From a virus: a stretch of DNA of 21,437 nt. Shown one piece after another: positions 1 through 6,531 of the stretch. A program made the translations under genes and the position numbers. Positions within the stretch are counted from its first letter, which is position 1. Each line of letters opens with the position of its first letter. The stretch spans positions 1-21,437 of IMG/VR virus record IMGVR_UViG_3300032053_000617; one strand, given 5' to 3'. Under the pieces are notes generated by a model. That model was not told where the DNA came from and did no database searches. It saw only the letters and a program-made list of their open reading frames with translations.

Positions 1-644
1 CCCGCGTTGAATGCAACGACGACGCTTTTGCCGGTTGCCATATGTATGGAGCATCCCGTTGCGAATCCTTCGCAAATGTAGATGTCGTCCTGCATATCGC
101 CGATTTTGAAAAATGCTGCATCATTGTTTTGACCTTTCTCAAAGAACTTTTGGCCGTCGGCCAATATCCTTTGGGAGCCGATGATCTCCCCGCTGATATT
201 TTGCATGGGAATGATCAGCGTATCGCCGGTCACGCGGGCTCCATAGAGGCGATCGATCTTTTTACGTTCAAGATATGGCGTAAGGCGATCGGCAAAGCCC
301 TTGGAGAACCGTGTTTTCGCTTTCTCTGCTGCCTCTTTTTGTAGCACAGACTTTTCAACGGCTAACTTTCGCTTGGCCTCCGAAATTACTTGGTCAGCAA
401 GTTTCTTTTCGCCTGCACTCACATTAGTTGGGACATATAGCTGTTCTTCGCCGGTTCTCCAGTCGCCGAACGATGCAATCGCATATTGCCCAGAACGCTT
501 GATATAGTTATGAATCCAGCCGATAAACCAGCCGGAATCTTTTGAACCGTTGCGGGGAAATCGTTGGAGAGAACCGTTTAGAACAAATTTTTCAGCGGGG
601 ATAACATAGCCAAGCTCTGCGAGATATAGACGCAATTCTTCCAT
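1..644 (-). CDS. TOPRIM-domain DNA primase-like protein (C-terminal part cut by window edge)
   Basis: The open frame runs leftward off the window, giving about 214 residues without a stop. The N-terminal ~70 residues read like the lead-in of phage and plasmid primase-like proteins (a GSLQRFP stretch, then GWFIGWIHN and ASFGDWRTGEE). A charged, Lys/Ala-rich helical linker follows at about residues 75-115. The TOPRIM core begins with LIIPMQNISGEIIGSQRI and ICEGFATGCSIH, where the Glu of CEGFAT is the expected metal-binding TOPRIM glutamate. The likely role is primer synthesis for phage replication. ATG at 644 is preferred because CTGGAG lies 6 nt upstream. An in-frame ATG at 713 would overlap the stop of the VRR-NUC gene by ATGA but has no good ribosome site. 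If 644 is right, 645-709 is a short untranslated spacer in which I see nothing else. The TOPRIM assignment is good; the exact primase family is inferred. Confidence 0.8.
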   Translation of the reverse strand, partial: MEELRLYLAELGYVIPAEKFVLNGSLQRFPRNGSKDSGWFIGWIHNYIKRSGQYAIASFGDWRTGEEQLYVPTNVSAGEKKLADQVISEAKRKLAVEKSVLQKEAAEKAKTRFSKGFADRLTPYLERKKIDRLYGARVTGDTLIIPMQNISGEIIGSQRILADGQKFFEKGQNNDAAFFKIGDMQDDIYICEGFATGCSIHMATGKSVVVAFNA

Positions 645-709
645 GAATGCTCCAGGGTATCGGTGGTGATGGATGGAACAGCAGCGGAGAGGACCACCCG
701 TCCTTCCTC

Positions 710-1081
710 TCATACTCGCGAAGTATTTGCTGCTGCTTGCAATTGTTCTATCGCATGTTCTACTGAGCGAGCAACGAAATAAATGCCGCGCATGTTTATG
801 ATCATCTTGCCCCAAGCCTTCTGATTGTCTTGCTGCACAGCTTTGCCGGTTTTAACTTCAACTTCTAAGCGACGTCCATCTCGCATAATGCCGCTTATAT
901 CAGCACTGCCTTTCACGCCGTAGTGAATCAATGTGCCTTCTCTATAGGCAGCTCCCGTCGGTTGTTCCCAACATCTGCACAAATCAGTGGCACTCATTGC
1001 TTTGATAATTTCATGAACTAATATGTCATGACGGAGTCTCAACAAGCCTCTTTTTGACGACGGACCAGATCCGATTGGCAT
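710..1081 (-). CDS. VRR-NUC domain nuclease
   Basis: About 123 residues. The core GSADISG, then RRLEVEVKTGKAVQQ, then an N-Q-KAW helix and a RGIYFVARS strand matches the VRR-NUC fold (PD-(D/E)XK superfamily): the Asp of ADISG and the E-V-K of the EVEVKTG strand are the expected catalytic residues, with a following Gln. Stand-alone phage VRR-NUC proteins are predicted structure-specific nucleases acting in replication or recombination, for example on branched DNA. The frame can be opened at TTG 1093, but ATG 1081 has GGGGA 5 nt upstream and is chosen. It overlaps the 3' end of the helicase gene by 56 nt and is probably translationally coupled to it. The downstream primase-like gene follows within 65 nt. 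Family call is firm; substrate is not visible from sequence. Confidence 0.85.
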   Translation of the reverse strand: MPIGSGPSSKRGLLRLRHDILVHEIIKAMSATDLCRCWEQPTGAAYREGTLIHYGVKGSADISGIMRDGRRLEVEVKTGKAVQQDNQKAWGKMIINMRGIYFVARSVEHAIEQLQAAANTSRV

Positions 1082-2483
1082 TCGTTTCCCCAAATTTTTC
1101 GCGAAGCTGATAGTAAATCCAGCCCTTTTTGTAGCCTTTGAGTCGCATAATTCTATATTTAGCTTCGATGTATTGCAGCATCTGTGCGGTTTCTAGCTCG
1201 GTTAGATCTTTGACTTCGACCATTTCCGATGGAGCGGTTATGATCGTATGCTCCACTTCAGCTACGGCTTTGACCGGAGTCATATCGCGACCGCACAGCC
1301 TGCAGAGATAATCGCGACCGTTTGCGCCTTGATTATTCTCTCGATATTGCTCGATAGGGTTCCATGTGTGCCAACATACGTCGCAAGTTATATAGCTGTT
1401 CTCGACTGGCTTTCCCTCTTTCCCGTCGAGATTGCAGACGCGCTCGGTTTCGATGAAACCGTGTTCAGGAACGTTCGAGGCATGATCGAGCACAATAAAA
1501 TTTTCTTTGCCGGGGTAGGTCCGCGTTCCGCGACCTAATATCTGAATATAGAGATTATATGACTTCGTTGGGCGAGCAAGAATGATGCAGGAAGCACAGG
1601 GGATATCGACGCCGGTTGTAAGCACTCCGACATTGCTTATGATCTTAATTCGGCCTTCCTCGAGATCTTTGATCATGCGTACCCGTTCAGGCATCGACGT
1701 ATCGGCTTCCATATGTTCTGCAGGAATGCCAGCCGCATTAAAGGCTTCGACCATCTCGATAGAATGCTCAACGGTTACAGCGAATGCAAGAGCGGGGCGG
1801 TTCTGGCCATATGTCTTATAGCTGTGCGAGAGATGGCCGTATATGACCGTATTTCGCATTCTCTTTTCAAGCTGGTCTTGTTTATAGTCATGAGTTTTCT
1901 TGTCGATCTCGACTCCGTCTAGGTTCGGCTTCGACGGCAAGAAATAAGTGGCGGGGACAAGGTAGCCTTCGCGAATCAGATCTTTCATCGTGATCGGATA
2001 GACTACCTTGTCGGCGACGTGGCGGAGACCCTTTTTAACGTGGGGAGTAGCAGATACAGGGAGGAAAAAAGCGTGAGGATATTGTTTGCACAGCCACAAG
2101 TAGCTTTCGCTACTCGCTAGATGTGCTTCGTCGATAACAATTAAATCAGCCGGAGGAATTAATCGTCTTCTATATAGAGTATCAATCGAGCAAATCTGAA
2201 TCGGTTCATCGGGCATTCTTCGCCAATGATTGGCTTGCATAACTCCGTGTGGCACGTCCATGTGCGTGAGGCGTAGACTTGCTTGATCGACCAGGGCTTT
2301 ACCGCGAACAACCATGATAGCCTTGGTGCCCTTGGCTTTCGCGGATTTTAGAATCTCACAAAATATAGCGGTTTTTCCGGCTCCGGTAGCGAGATGCAAA
2401 AGAACTTTCTTAATGCCATCGCGATAACATCCCCGGATTTCGTCAAGTGCTTTTTCCTGATAGGGCCGGAGAGTTATGCGCAT
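1026..2483 (-). CDS. Superfamily 2 DEAH-type DNA helicase
   Basis: 485 residues with the full SF2 motif set: Q-motif-like RPYQ (6-9), Walker A ATGAGKT (32-38), DEAH Walker B (118-121), SAT motif III (144-146), a motif V region (GVLTTGVDIP) and motif VI QILGRGTR. A C-terminal Cys4 zinc ribbon (CDVC about 25 residues before CRLC) and a basic helical tail follow, as in many phage UvsW/RecG-like or type III restriction helicase-like (ResIII plus Helicase_C) replication helicases. It uses ATP to unwind or remodel DNA at phage forks, in the same leftward operon as the SSB-like protein, VRR-NUC nuclease and primase-like protein. ATG 2483 is preceded by a purine-rich AAGAAAGAAG tract and lies 11 nt after the stop of the preceding gene. 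The neighbourhood fits a replication helicase that loads with the primase. No missing motif was seen. Confidence 0.92.
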   Translation of the reverse strand: MRITLRPYQEKALDEIRGCYRDGIKKVLLHLATGAGKTAIFCEILKSAKAKGTKAIMVVRGKALVDQASLRLTHMDVPHGVMQANHWRRMPDEPIQICSIDTLYRRRLIPPADLIVIDEAHLASSESYLWLCKQYPHAFFLPVSATPHVKKGLRHVADKVVYPITMKDLIREGYLVPATYFLPSKPNLDGVEIDKKTHDYKQDQLEKRMRNTVIYGHLSHSYKTYGQNRPALAFAVTVEHSIEMVEAFNAAGIPAEHMEADTSMPERVRMIKDLEEGRIKIISNVGVLTTGVDIPCASCIILARPTKSYNLYIQILGRGTRTYPGKENFIVLDHASNVPEHGFIETERVCNLDGKEGKPVENSYITCDVCWHTWNPIEQYRENNQGANGRDYLCRLCGRDMTPVKAVAEVEHTIITAPSEMVEVKDLTELETAQMLQYIEAKYRIMRLKGYKKGWIYYQLREKFGETNANRIWSVVKKRLVETPS

Positions 2484-2494
2484 GGTCTTCTTTC

Positions 2495-3004
2495 TTAGAA
2501 TGGCAGCTCGACTGTCTCTATTTTAGCAGCACTTTTGCCTTTTAGATCAAAGCCTTTTTCTGCTGCGACTCGCATGAGCTCTGCAGTAAGGTTTCGAGCA
2601 TTGAGGAGCGGAGCGAATTCTTGAACCGTGATCGCGTTCTTGAATTTCGAAGCGCCGTCTTCGTTAATCCAATTCACTCGGTTATATTTCTTGGAAGGAT
2701 CATTTTGATCGGATTCGACTCCGATGTCCAGATCATATGTAAGAGTCAGATCGAGAGCTTTCGACGCCTTCCCGTCTGCGAGAAACATAAGATCTTGAGG
2801 GCTCTTCAAACCACACACCAGCAAGGCTTCCATGGCAAAGTCCATTGCTTTTCCATTCCAACTGCCTTGCCAGAATACTTTATGACCAGCTCCAGCTGAG
2901 TCCTTCACCTCAAATGCGATCGTCGGAGCCGGATCTCCCTTCGAAGTTTTCTTAATTCCGTAGTCCAAGATCTTTCCTTTGTAGTACCCTGCTTCAAGTA
3001 ACAT
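2495..3004 (-). CDS. Single-stranded DNA-binding-like replication protein (DUF669-like)
   Basis: About 169 residues, rich in predicted beta strands, opening with MLLEAGYYKGKILDYG and continuing with an APTIAFEVKDSAG strand, a pattern seen in the DUF669-type proteins that replace SSB in many phages. The extreme C terminus ends in KIETVELPF: an acidic residue followed by Leu-Pro-Phe, like the acidic tip (DIPF) that bacterial SSBs use to recruit partners. It sits between a RecA-fold ATPase and a helicase, the usual position for a phage SSB. Two starts are possible. ATG 3004 has AAGGGA 5 nt upstream and overlaps the 39-aa ORF by 11 nt. ATG 3022 adds six residues, with a GAGG about 10 nt away. I prefer 3004. 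ssDNA binding is inferred from context and the C-terminal tail rather than from a diagnostic motif. Confidence 0.7.
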   Translation of the reverse strand: MLLEAGYYKGKILDYGIKKTSKGDPAPTIAFEVKDSAGAGHKVFWQGSWNGKAMDFAMEALLVCGLKSPQDLMFLADGKASKALDLTLTYDLDIGVESDQNDPSKKYNRVNWINEDGASKFKNAITVQEFAPLLNARNLTAELMRVAAEKGFDLKGKSAAKIETVELPF

Positions 3005-3113
3005 CTCTGTCCCTTTCTTCATTGATAGAAGCCTCTTCTTTGGCCTCTTTTAGTTCTTTAAGTTTAGTTTCTTCCAAGAAATTTTCGAGAATCGTCCAAT
3101 CGTCGTCACGCAT
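2994..3113 (-). CDS. Small acidic/charged protein, 39 aa, between ATPase and SSB-like gene
   Basis: This short ORF fills the apparent gap between the ATPase and the SSB-like gene. ATG 3113 overlaps the ATPase stop as ATGCGTGA and has AAGGA 7 nt upstream; its own stop overlaps the SSB-like start (ATG 3004) by 11 nt. The product is almost entirely charged and helical (begins MRDDDWTILENFLEETK, ends EERDRDVT), with no membrane segment and no Cys. Tight coupling at both ends and a clean ribosome site are the reasons to call it a gene. The function is not recognised. Its acidic helix could be a partner or regulator of the recombination proteins on either side, which is speculation. The alternative is that it is merely spacer kept open by chance. 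Confidence 0.55.
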   Translation of the reverse strand: MRDDDWTILENFLEETKLKELKEAKEEASINEERDRDVT

Positions 3114-4008
3114 CGCCGATCCTTAGAGCCAACCGGTTTGCTATTGCATTAAGCTGAGCGAGATTATCGCCTGCTTTATCAACGGCTCCAATAGCTTTTT
3201 CAAGTAAATCATTATCGGATATGCAGGTCAGGAGCCCGGCGATTTTCGCTCGAACAGCATCGAGCGAGAGCGGATCGGAATTCGCGATAGCATCTGCGAG
3301 CGCGTTCCAGCTAAAATCCATTTTCGATGGTAAACCGAAACGATTTTTAGCATCCCATCCTGGCCGCCGCTCGGTGTGCATAACGCGAGCACCGTCGGAA
3401 TATGCCAGCACGTTGTTTCCATCTTTTTTCGCGAACGTCTCGTAATTCGCAAAGAGAACCGAATCGACATATTCTCTCCATAGGGCCGAAGATCGCTTGT
3501 GCAGCTTCATTTCATATCGCTGATAGCTGAGCTGGCTCGATGGATCGAGGAACGTTACAACCTCGCTATGCGCGATCAGAACGAGGTTCATGCCTCGCAC
3601 GTTTCGAAGATTCTCGAGTTGGTCCTTTAAAACCGACCACATTTCGAATGCTTTGACATATCCTTTTCCATATCCGCCGGCTGCGAGCTCAATTGTTTTG
3701 ACGTTATAGTCTTCGCAGATCGCTTTAAATAGTATCGGCTCTAACCAGTCTAGACTATCGATAACCAAAGTTTTGAAATCGTGTGCCTCTTTTGTGAGCG
3801 TTTCGACCGCTTTCGCTGCGTCCGCCCAGACTTTCGGTTGTGGAAACCGTGAAACATCTAGCCTTGAGGTTCCCATCTCAGGGCCGAAGAACACCGGATT
3901 GGGTGACTGTGAAGCAACGGTTGTTTTGCCTACGCCATCAATTCCATAGATGATAGCAGCTATGGGCCGCTGAACTTTACCCTTCGTTATTTGACTGAGT
4001 AGTGACAT
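3106..4008 (-). CDS. RecA-fold ATP-binding protein, Sak4-like (AAA_24 family)
   Basis: 300 residues. The N terminus carries Walker A GIDGVGKTT (22-30) after an AAIIY strand, then NPVFFGPEMG with the sensor-like Glu. Walker B is in the strand KTLVIDSLDWLEP, and a NLVLIAHSEV strand follows. This layout is that of phage nucleotide-binding proteins of the AAA_24 type, which include the Sak4 single-strand annealing/recombinase group that acts with a phage SSB. The gene sits directly upstream of the SSB-like gene, and a YqaJ exonuclease is encoded just across the divergent control region, supporting a recombination role. The frame can be extended to 4149, but the added residues overlap the HTH gene almost completely. 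ATG 4008 has GGGGAG upstream and overlaps the HTH gene by 32 nt, so it is preferred. Sak4 rather than another AAA_24 function is inferred. Confidence 0.8.
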   Translation of the reverse strand: MSLLSQITKGKVQRPIAAIIYGIDGVGKTTVASQSPNPVFFGPEMGTSRLDVSRFPQPKVWADAAKAVETLTKEAHDFKTLVIDSLDWLEPILFKAICEDYNVKTIELAAGGYGKGYVKAFEMWSVLKDQLENLRNVRGMNLVLIAHSEVVTFLDPSSQLSYQRYEMKLHKRSSALWREYVDSVLFANYETFAKKDGNNVLAYSDGARVMHTERRPGWDAKNRFGLPSKMDFSWNALADAIANSDPLSLDAVRAKIAGLLTCISDNDLLEKAIGAVDKAGDNLAQLNAIANRLALRIGDA

Positions 4009-4195
4009 TGGTTTTTTCTCCCCGAATGATCGCCAACACTTGATTGCGTGGGCGTAGTGGTATTTTGTTGTCTTTGATCCATTTGCCAATCGTTGAGCAA
4101 GATTTATAGCCGAGCAGGCCAGCGAGCTTGACCATTGTATTCTGCTCAATTTTTAACCAGTTGATGAGCTCTTTAATCTCCGGTTTGTATCGCAT
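3977..4195 (-). CDS. Small helix-turn-helix DNA-binding protein (Cro/regulator-like)
   Basis: 72 residues; a putative HTH lies at about residues 20-45 (TMVKLAGLLGYKSCSTIGKW): first helix, Gly turn, then a recognition helix with Ser/Thr/Lys, followed by a basic IPLRPRNQ segment. It is the first gene of the leftward early operon and faces the palindromic control region at 4196-4373, the classic position for a Cro-like or early regulator. GGAG lies about 10 nt upstream of ATG 4195. The gene overlaps the start of the ATPase gene by 32 nt, so the two are probably co-translated. It could bind the TGTATA/TATACA palindrome upstream of the plus-strand operon. That partnership is inference from position only. 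No dimerisation domain or cleavage site typical of a full CI repressor is present. Confidence 0.65.
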   Translation of the reverse strand: MRYKPEIKELINWLKIEQNTMVKLAGLLGYKSCSTIGKWIKDNKIPLRPRNQVLAIIRGEKTNVTTQSNNEG

Positions 4196-4224
4196 ATTTG
4201 AGGTCTCCGTTATTTGCTTGCCTG

Positions 4225-4253
4225 ACTTTACGTAATTTGTAATGCTCGATCAA
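4225..4253 (-). promoter_or_regulatory. Candidate leftward early promoter
   Basis: On the minus strand TTGATC (4253-4248) and TAAAGT (4230-4225) are separated by 17 nt, a workable sigma70-type pair about 30 nt upstream of the HTH gene start at 4195. The -35 matches TTGACA at four of six positions and the -10 is weak (TAAAGT). It is the best pair I can find for the leftward operon, but it is not strong. Confidence 0.35.
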
Positions 4254-4332
4254 GAAATATTCGAGAAAATATGAACAATATCGATAGAATGCTTACGGAC
4301 AAAGGCTTTGCTTCCATCTTATGAATATGCGC

Positions 4333-4349
4333 TGTATAATCAATATACA
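4333..4349 (+). promoter_or_regulatory. Palindromic operator overlapping the rightward -10 box
   Basis: TGTATA-ATCAA-TATACA is a perfect 6-bp inverted repeat with a 5-nt centre. The consensus -10 hexamer TATAAT (4335-4340) lies inside it, 34 nt before the first plus-strand start codon (4374). The -35 region is poor (TTCCAT at 4312-4317 at 17-nt spacing). A consensus -10 buried in a dyad is what is expected where a phage repressor or Cro-like protein blocks RNA polymerase. The rest of 4196-4373 is AT-rich and holds no ORF that I can support. Confidence 0.5.
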
Positions 4350-4373
4350 ATTTCACATTCGAAGGAAGCATAA

Positions 4374-4595
4374 ATGAGAAAATTCATCATTTCAGAAGCG
4401 CAATTTGTGATGCTCACTACTCTTGCAAAACCGTTGGATCTATCGCTTGCAGGCAGAAGGGATTGGAAGAAACTTTTAAATCAGTGTCGAAAATATGTGA
4501 TTCCAGAAGGCACTCACATGATTCGATTCTATGGCACGAGCCGTGATGGAAAGAATATAGTCGAAGAAATTACTTTTCCAACTTGGGAGTATTAA
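4374..4595 (+). CDS. Hypothetical early protein, 73 aa
   Basis: First gene of the rightward early operon, 34 nt beyond the TATAAT box. GAAGGAAG at 4361-4368 gives a strong ribosome site for ATG 4374. The 73-residue product is soluble, basic in the middle (GRRDWKKLLNQCRKYVIP) and ends with a beta-rich stretch (HMIRFYGTSRD, then VEEITFPTWEY). No motif or family is recognised. Position as the first product of an early operon, next to an exonuclease gene, suggests a host-takeover or recombination accessory role, but nothing in the sequence shows it. Confidence 0.7.
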   Translation: MRKFIISEAQFVMLTTLAKPLDLSLAGRRDWKKLLNQCRKYVIPEGTHMIRFYGTSRDGKNIVEEITFPTWEY

Positions 4596-4598
4596 AGG

Positions 4599-4823
4599 AT
4601 GATGGATATAATTTTTAACTGCGACGGATATGAGATGCTACGCCTTTGCGGAAATGGTGATATATTCGTCAAAACGATCAAGGTATCTAGGCATAAAAAG
4701 ACGGTGGAAGCGTTCCAAGAATGGCTCGCTAAAGCCAATCAAACGATCGGCGGTTCAATTGTTAAATGCGAGACGATCGCATCAAATGAGGTGAGCAAAT
4801 ATGAGCGACGAACCAACGAATAG
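4599..4823 (+). CDS. Hypothetical early protein, 74 aa
   Basis: Follows the previous stop by 3 nt and overlaps the next gene by 23 nt, so it is read as part of the same operon. Two adjacent ATGs (4599 and 4602) follow AAAGG. The second gives a slightly better spacing, and the choice alters one residue. The product has a short beta segment (DIIFNCDGYEMLRLCGNGDIFV) and then a basic amphipathic helix (RHKKTVEAFQEWLAKANQ). No family recognised and no transmembrane segment. Small phage early proteins of this kind are often inhibitors or adaptors; that is only a general expectation here. Confidence 0.65.
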   Translation: MMDIIFNCDGYEMLRLCGNGDIFVKTIKVSRHKKTVEAFQEWLAKANQTIGGSIVKCETIASNEVSKYERRTNE

Positions 4824-4971
4824 AATGATCCCCATCTCCGAAGCTGAGAAAGCATGGCTCAAGCAAATATTCATCGCAATGACGTCTCAGACAATGACGA
4901 GCGATACGATCGAGTTGGCGATGGAGCTCGCGTTTAAGAAGGGATATGAGGCAGGAAAACATGGAAAGTGA
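4801..4971 (+). CDS. Small hypothetical protein, 56 aa, nested between early genes
   Basis: ATG 4801 follows GAGGTGAGC, a usable ribosome site. The frame overlaps the previous gene by 23 nt and the YqaJ gene start (ATG 4961) by 11 nt, the tight coupling typical of this operon. The 56-residue product is helical: MSDEPTNRMIPISEAEKAWL, then a Met/Thr-rich middle, then ELAMELAFKKGYEAGKHGK. It ends in a basic GKHGK tail. No family recognised. The clean start, the coupling at both ends and the absence of any competing gene on this strand are the reasons to keep it. Confidence 0.6.
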   Translation: MSDEPTNRMIPISEAEKAWLKQIFIAMTSQTMTSDTIELAMELAFKKGYEAGKHGK

Positions 4972-5728
4972 AAACTGGCATGAGTGGCGGCGAAAAGGCA
5001 TAGGATCAAGTGATGCTCCGATCATTTGGGGAGTCTCCCCCTACTGCACTCCGCATGCTCTGTGGGAGCTCAAGACGGGCCGCAAGAAAACATGGGAAGG
5101 TAATTGGGCGACTCGAAAAGGAATCGCACTGGAGCCTATAGCGAGAGCTCACTATGAGCTCATGCGAGAGATAGAGATGCCCGCGACCTTGGTGCAGCAC
5201 AGCACGTTCCCCTGGATGCGTGCCTCTTTAGACGGTTATAATGACGGAGTGATCCTTGAAATTAAATGTCCCGGAAAAAAAGATCATGAGACTGCTGTGG
5301 CTGGCCATATCCCGATTCATTACTATCCGCAACTGCAACACCAGCTTTTCGTCTCGGGAGCGAGCCGATGCGATTATTTTAGCTTTACGCATGAGTCTCA
5401 AATAACGATCTCAGTATTTCCCGATGAGGAATTCATCAAGCAGTATTTCATGAAAGCGGTCGCTTTTTGGCTCGATGTGGAAAAGCAAACTCCCCCGCTT
5501 TTGGTCGAAAGAGATTGGAGGCTGGTTCGAAGTAAGCAATTGAGAATCGACCTCGAGGAATGGTACGCGGCAAGCCTGAAAGACTTTGAATGGGGGACAG
5601 CTCTTTGCCAAAGGTTGTTCCAGGTCCATGATCTGGACGATCGACGTTCCCGCTGCGCCGGATTTTTCCTCGACGGTTATTCCAAGCATATTTTCACCGA
5701 ATTTAACAGAGGCAACAATGAACAGTAA
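4961..5728 (+). CDS. YqaJ-family viral exonuclease/recombinase
   Basis: 255 residues of the lambda-exonuclease-like YqaJ family, PD-(D/E)XK fold. Visible family marks, counted from ATG 4961: WRRKGIGSSDAP (9-20), Glu58 in IALEPIAR, Asp91 in ASLDGY, the catalytic E-x-K pair Glu100/Lys102 in LEIKCP, and the glutamine helix YYPQLQHQL (121-129). Such enzymes digest one strand of duplex ends to make 3' overhangs for a single-strand annealing protein, and the Sak4-like ATPase across the control region is a plausible partner. ATG 4961 has AGGAAAAC just upstream. An in-frame ATG at 4946 has its purine tract too close, so I prefer 4961. It overlaps the previous gene by 11 nt and the next by 11 nt. Family call is firm. 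Confidence 0.9.
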   Translation: MESENWHEWRRKGIGSSDAPIIWGVSPYCTPHALWELKTGRKKTWEGNWATRKGIALEPIARAHYELMREIEMPATLVQHSTFPWMRASLDGYNDGVILEIKCPGKKDHETAVAGHIPIHYYPQLQHQLFVSGASRCDYFSFTHESQITISVFPDEEFIKQYFMKAVAFWLDVEKQTPPLLVERDWRLVRSKQLRIDLEEWYAASLKDFEWGTALCQRLFQVHDLDDRRSRCAGFFLDGYSKHIFTEFNRGNNEQ

Positions 5729-5888
5729 ACTTACGCTGGGATTTTTAGTCTACTCGATGCATGCAAGAATGATCGTTAATGCTATAATGCTCTGCACGCC
5801 AAGGAATAGGCGTTTAGAGTTTGCCGATCACATGGCCAGGAAGAATGGACATTACTCGGAGACATTGTGGCTAAGTATCTTTCAGTGA
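5718..5888 (+). CDS. Small hypothetical protein, 56 aa, last gene of rightward operon
   Basis: ATG 5718 lies 7 nt after GAGG and overlaps the exonuclease stop by 11 nt, the same coupling seen between other genes of this operon. The product begins MNSKLTLGFLVYSMHARMIV and ends RKNGHYSETLWLSIFQ. It is small, basic, and rich in Met and His, with a weakly hydrophobic N-terminal half that is not a convincing membrane helix. No family recognised. Its stop codon lies in the ascending arm of the terminator hairpin that closes the operon. Confidence 0.6.
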   Translation: MNSKLTLGFLVYSMHARMIVNAIMLCTPRNRRLEFADHMARKNGHYSETLWLSIFQ

Positions 5889-5906
5889 GAGGGTGCCTCA
5901 CTTTTA
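5885..5906 (+). terminator. Rho-independent terminator of the rightward early operon
   Basis: GTGAGAGG / CCTCAC form a stem (one bulged A) around GTG, followed immediately by TTTT. It begins within the stop codon of the last plus-strand gene and precedes the convergent leftward gene ending at 5962. The region 5889-5961 otherwise holds only a small GTC-GAAA-GAC hairpin near 5935-5944. Confidence 0.6.
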
Positions 5907-5961
5907 TGATTGGGGTTAAATGGTGGAGGAGTAGTCGAAAGACGAAGTTAAGCCCTCTCCA

Positions 5962-6351
5962 TTATATCTCCAATACGATTCCTAGATTCAGGGTTTCTTC
6001 TGGAATTTCAATCCCAAATTCTGCACTCTGAATTTTAAATTTAACCGTTGCATTTGTTCCTGATAAATCGACAATCCCCGAAACCGGTTGAGTATAACCG
6101 TTTAAAGTTAGGATTCCAGAAAACGCTTTTTTATTCCCACCAACTGCAGAGATAGGCAACAATTGCAATTTAGCATTCAGCTCTGAGACCGGAATGATCC
6201 AGGTCCCAGATAGCTTGTTATCGCTATCAATTACGGCTTTTTTGCCAAAGAAACTAGCAGCGATAAATGAAATTGCAATTGTTGATTGGATCAAAATCAA
6301 AATTATTAGATAAACGTTAACCATTTCCCATATCTTTTTTCGTCGTAACAT
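5962..6351 (-). CDS. Membrane-anchored protein with beta-rich exported domain
   Basis: 129 residues. The N terminus is basic (MLRRKKIWEM), followed by one hydrophobic helix (about residues 11-34) that can be an uncleaved signal anchor. The rest is beta-rich and lacks Cys: SGTWIIPVSELNAKLQLLPI, a SGILTLNGYTQPVSGIVDL segment and FKIQSAEFGIEIPEETL. This looks like an extracytoplasmic beta domain on a membrane tether, but I do not recognise the family. It is the last gene of the leftward cassette that starts with the GH5 gene. An alternative start at 6324 overlaps the previous stop as ATGGTTAA but removes the basic N-region. 6351 is preferred for topology. It might modify the cell surface or exclude superinfection, as phage-encoded membrane proteins often do; this is inference. 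Confidence 0.65.
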   Translation of the reverse strand: MLRRKKIWEMVNVYLIILILIQSTIAISFIAASFFGKKAVIDSDNKLSGTWIIPVSELNAKLQLLPISAVGGNKKAFSGILTLNGYTQPVSGIVDLSGTNATVKFKIQSAEFGIEIPEETLNLGIVLEI

Positions 6352-6523
6352 TAGGAACCCATTTCAGAGAGAAGTAAAAAGTCTTTCTGCATTTACCACA
6401 TAACATTTTTCTCTCTGCAATATCACCAAGAATTAGTATCGAGACTCTGTTTTCTGCCGCACAAATATGGCAAGGAACCACAACGAATTTAGGTATTGAC
6501 ATGGTTATGTGTCGCTCTTTCAT
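6317..6523 (-). CDS. Small zinc-ribbon protein, 68 aa
   Basis: Two CxxC knuckles about 24 residues apart, CHIC then CGKC, followed by RKTFYFSLKW, form a classic four-cysteine zinc ribbon. It resembles the small phage or bacterial zinc-ribbon proteins that treat a CxxC-Xn-CxxC as a DNA- or protein-binding module. ATG 6523 has AAGGA 6 nt upstream and is chosen over the internal Met at 6502, which lacks a ribosome site. The gene follows the 38-aa membrane peptide by 8 nt and overlaps the membrane-anchored protein by 35 nt. Function is unknown; metal binding is inferred from the cysteines. Confidence 0.7.
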   Translation of the reverse strand: MKERHITMSIPKFVVVPCHICAAENRVSILILGDIAERKMLCGKCRKTFYFSLKWVPNVTTKKDMGNG

Positions 6524-6531
6524 TGTGTTCC

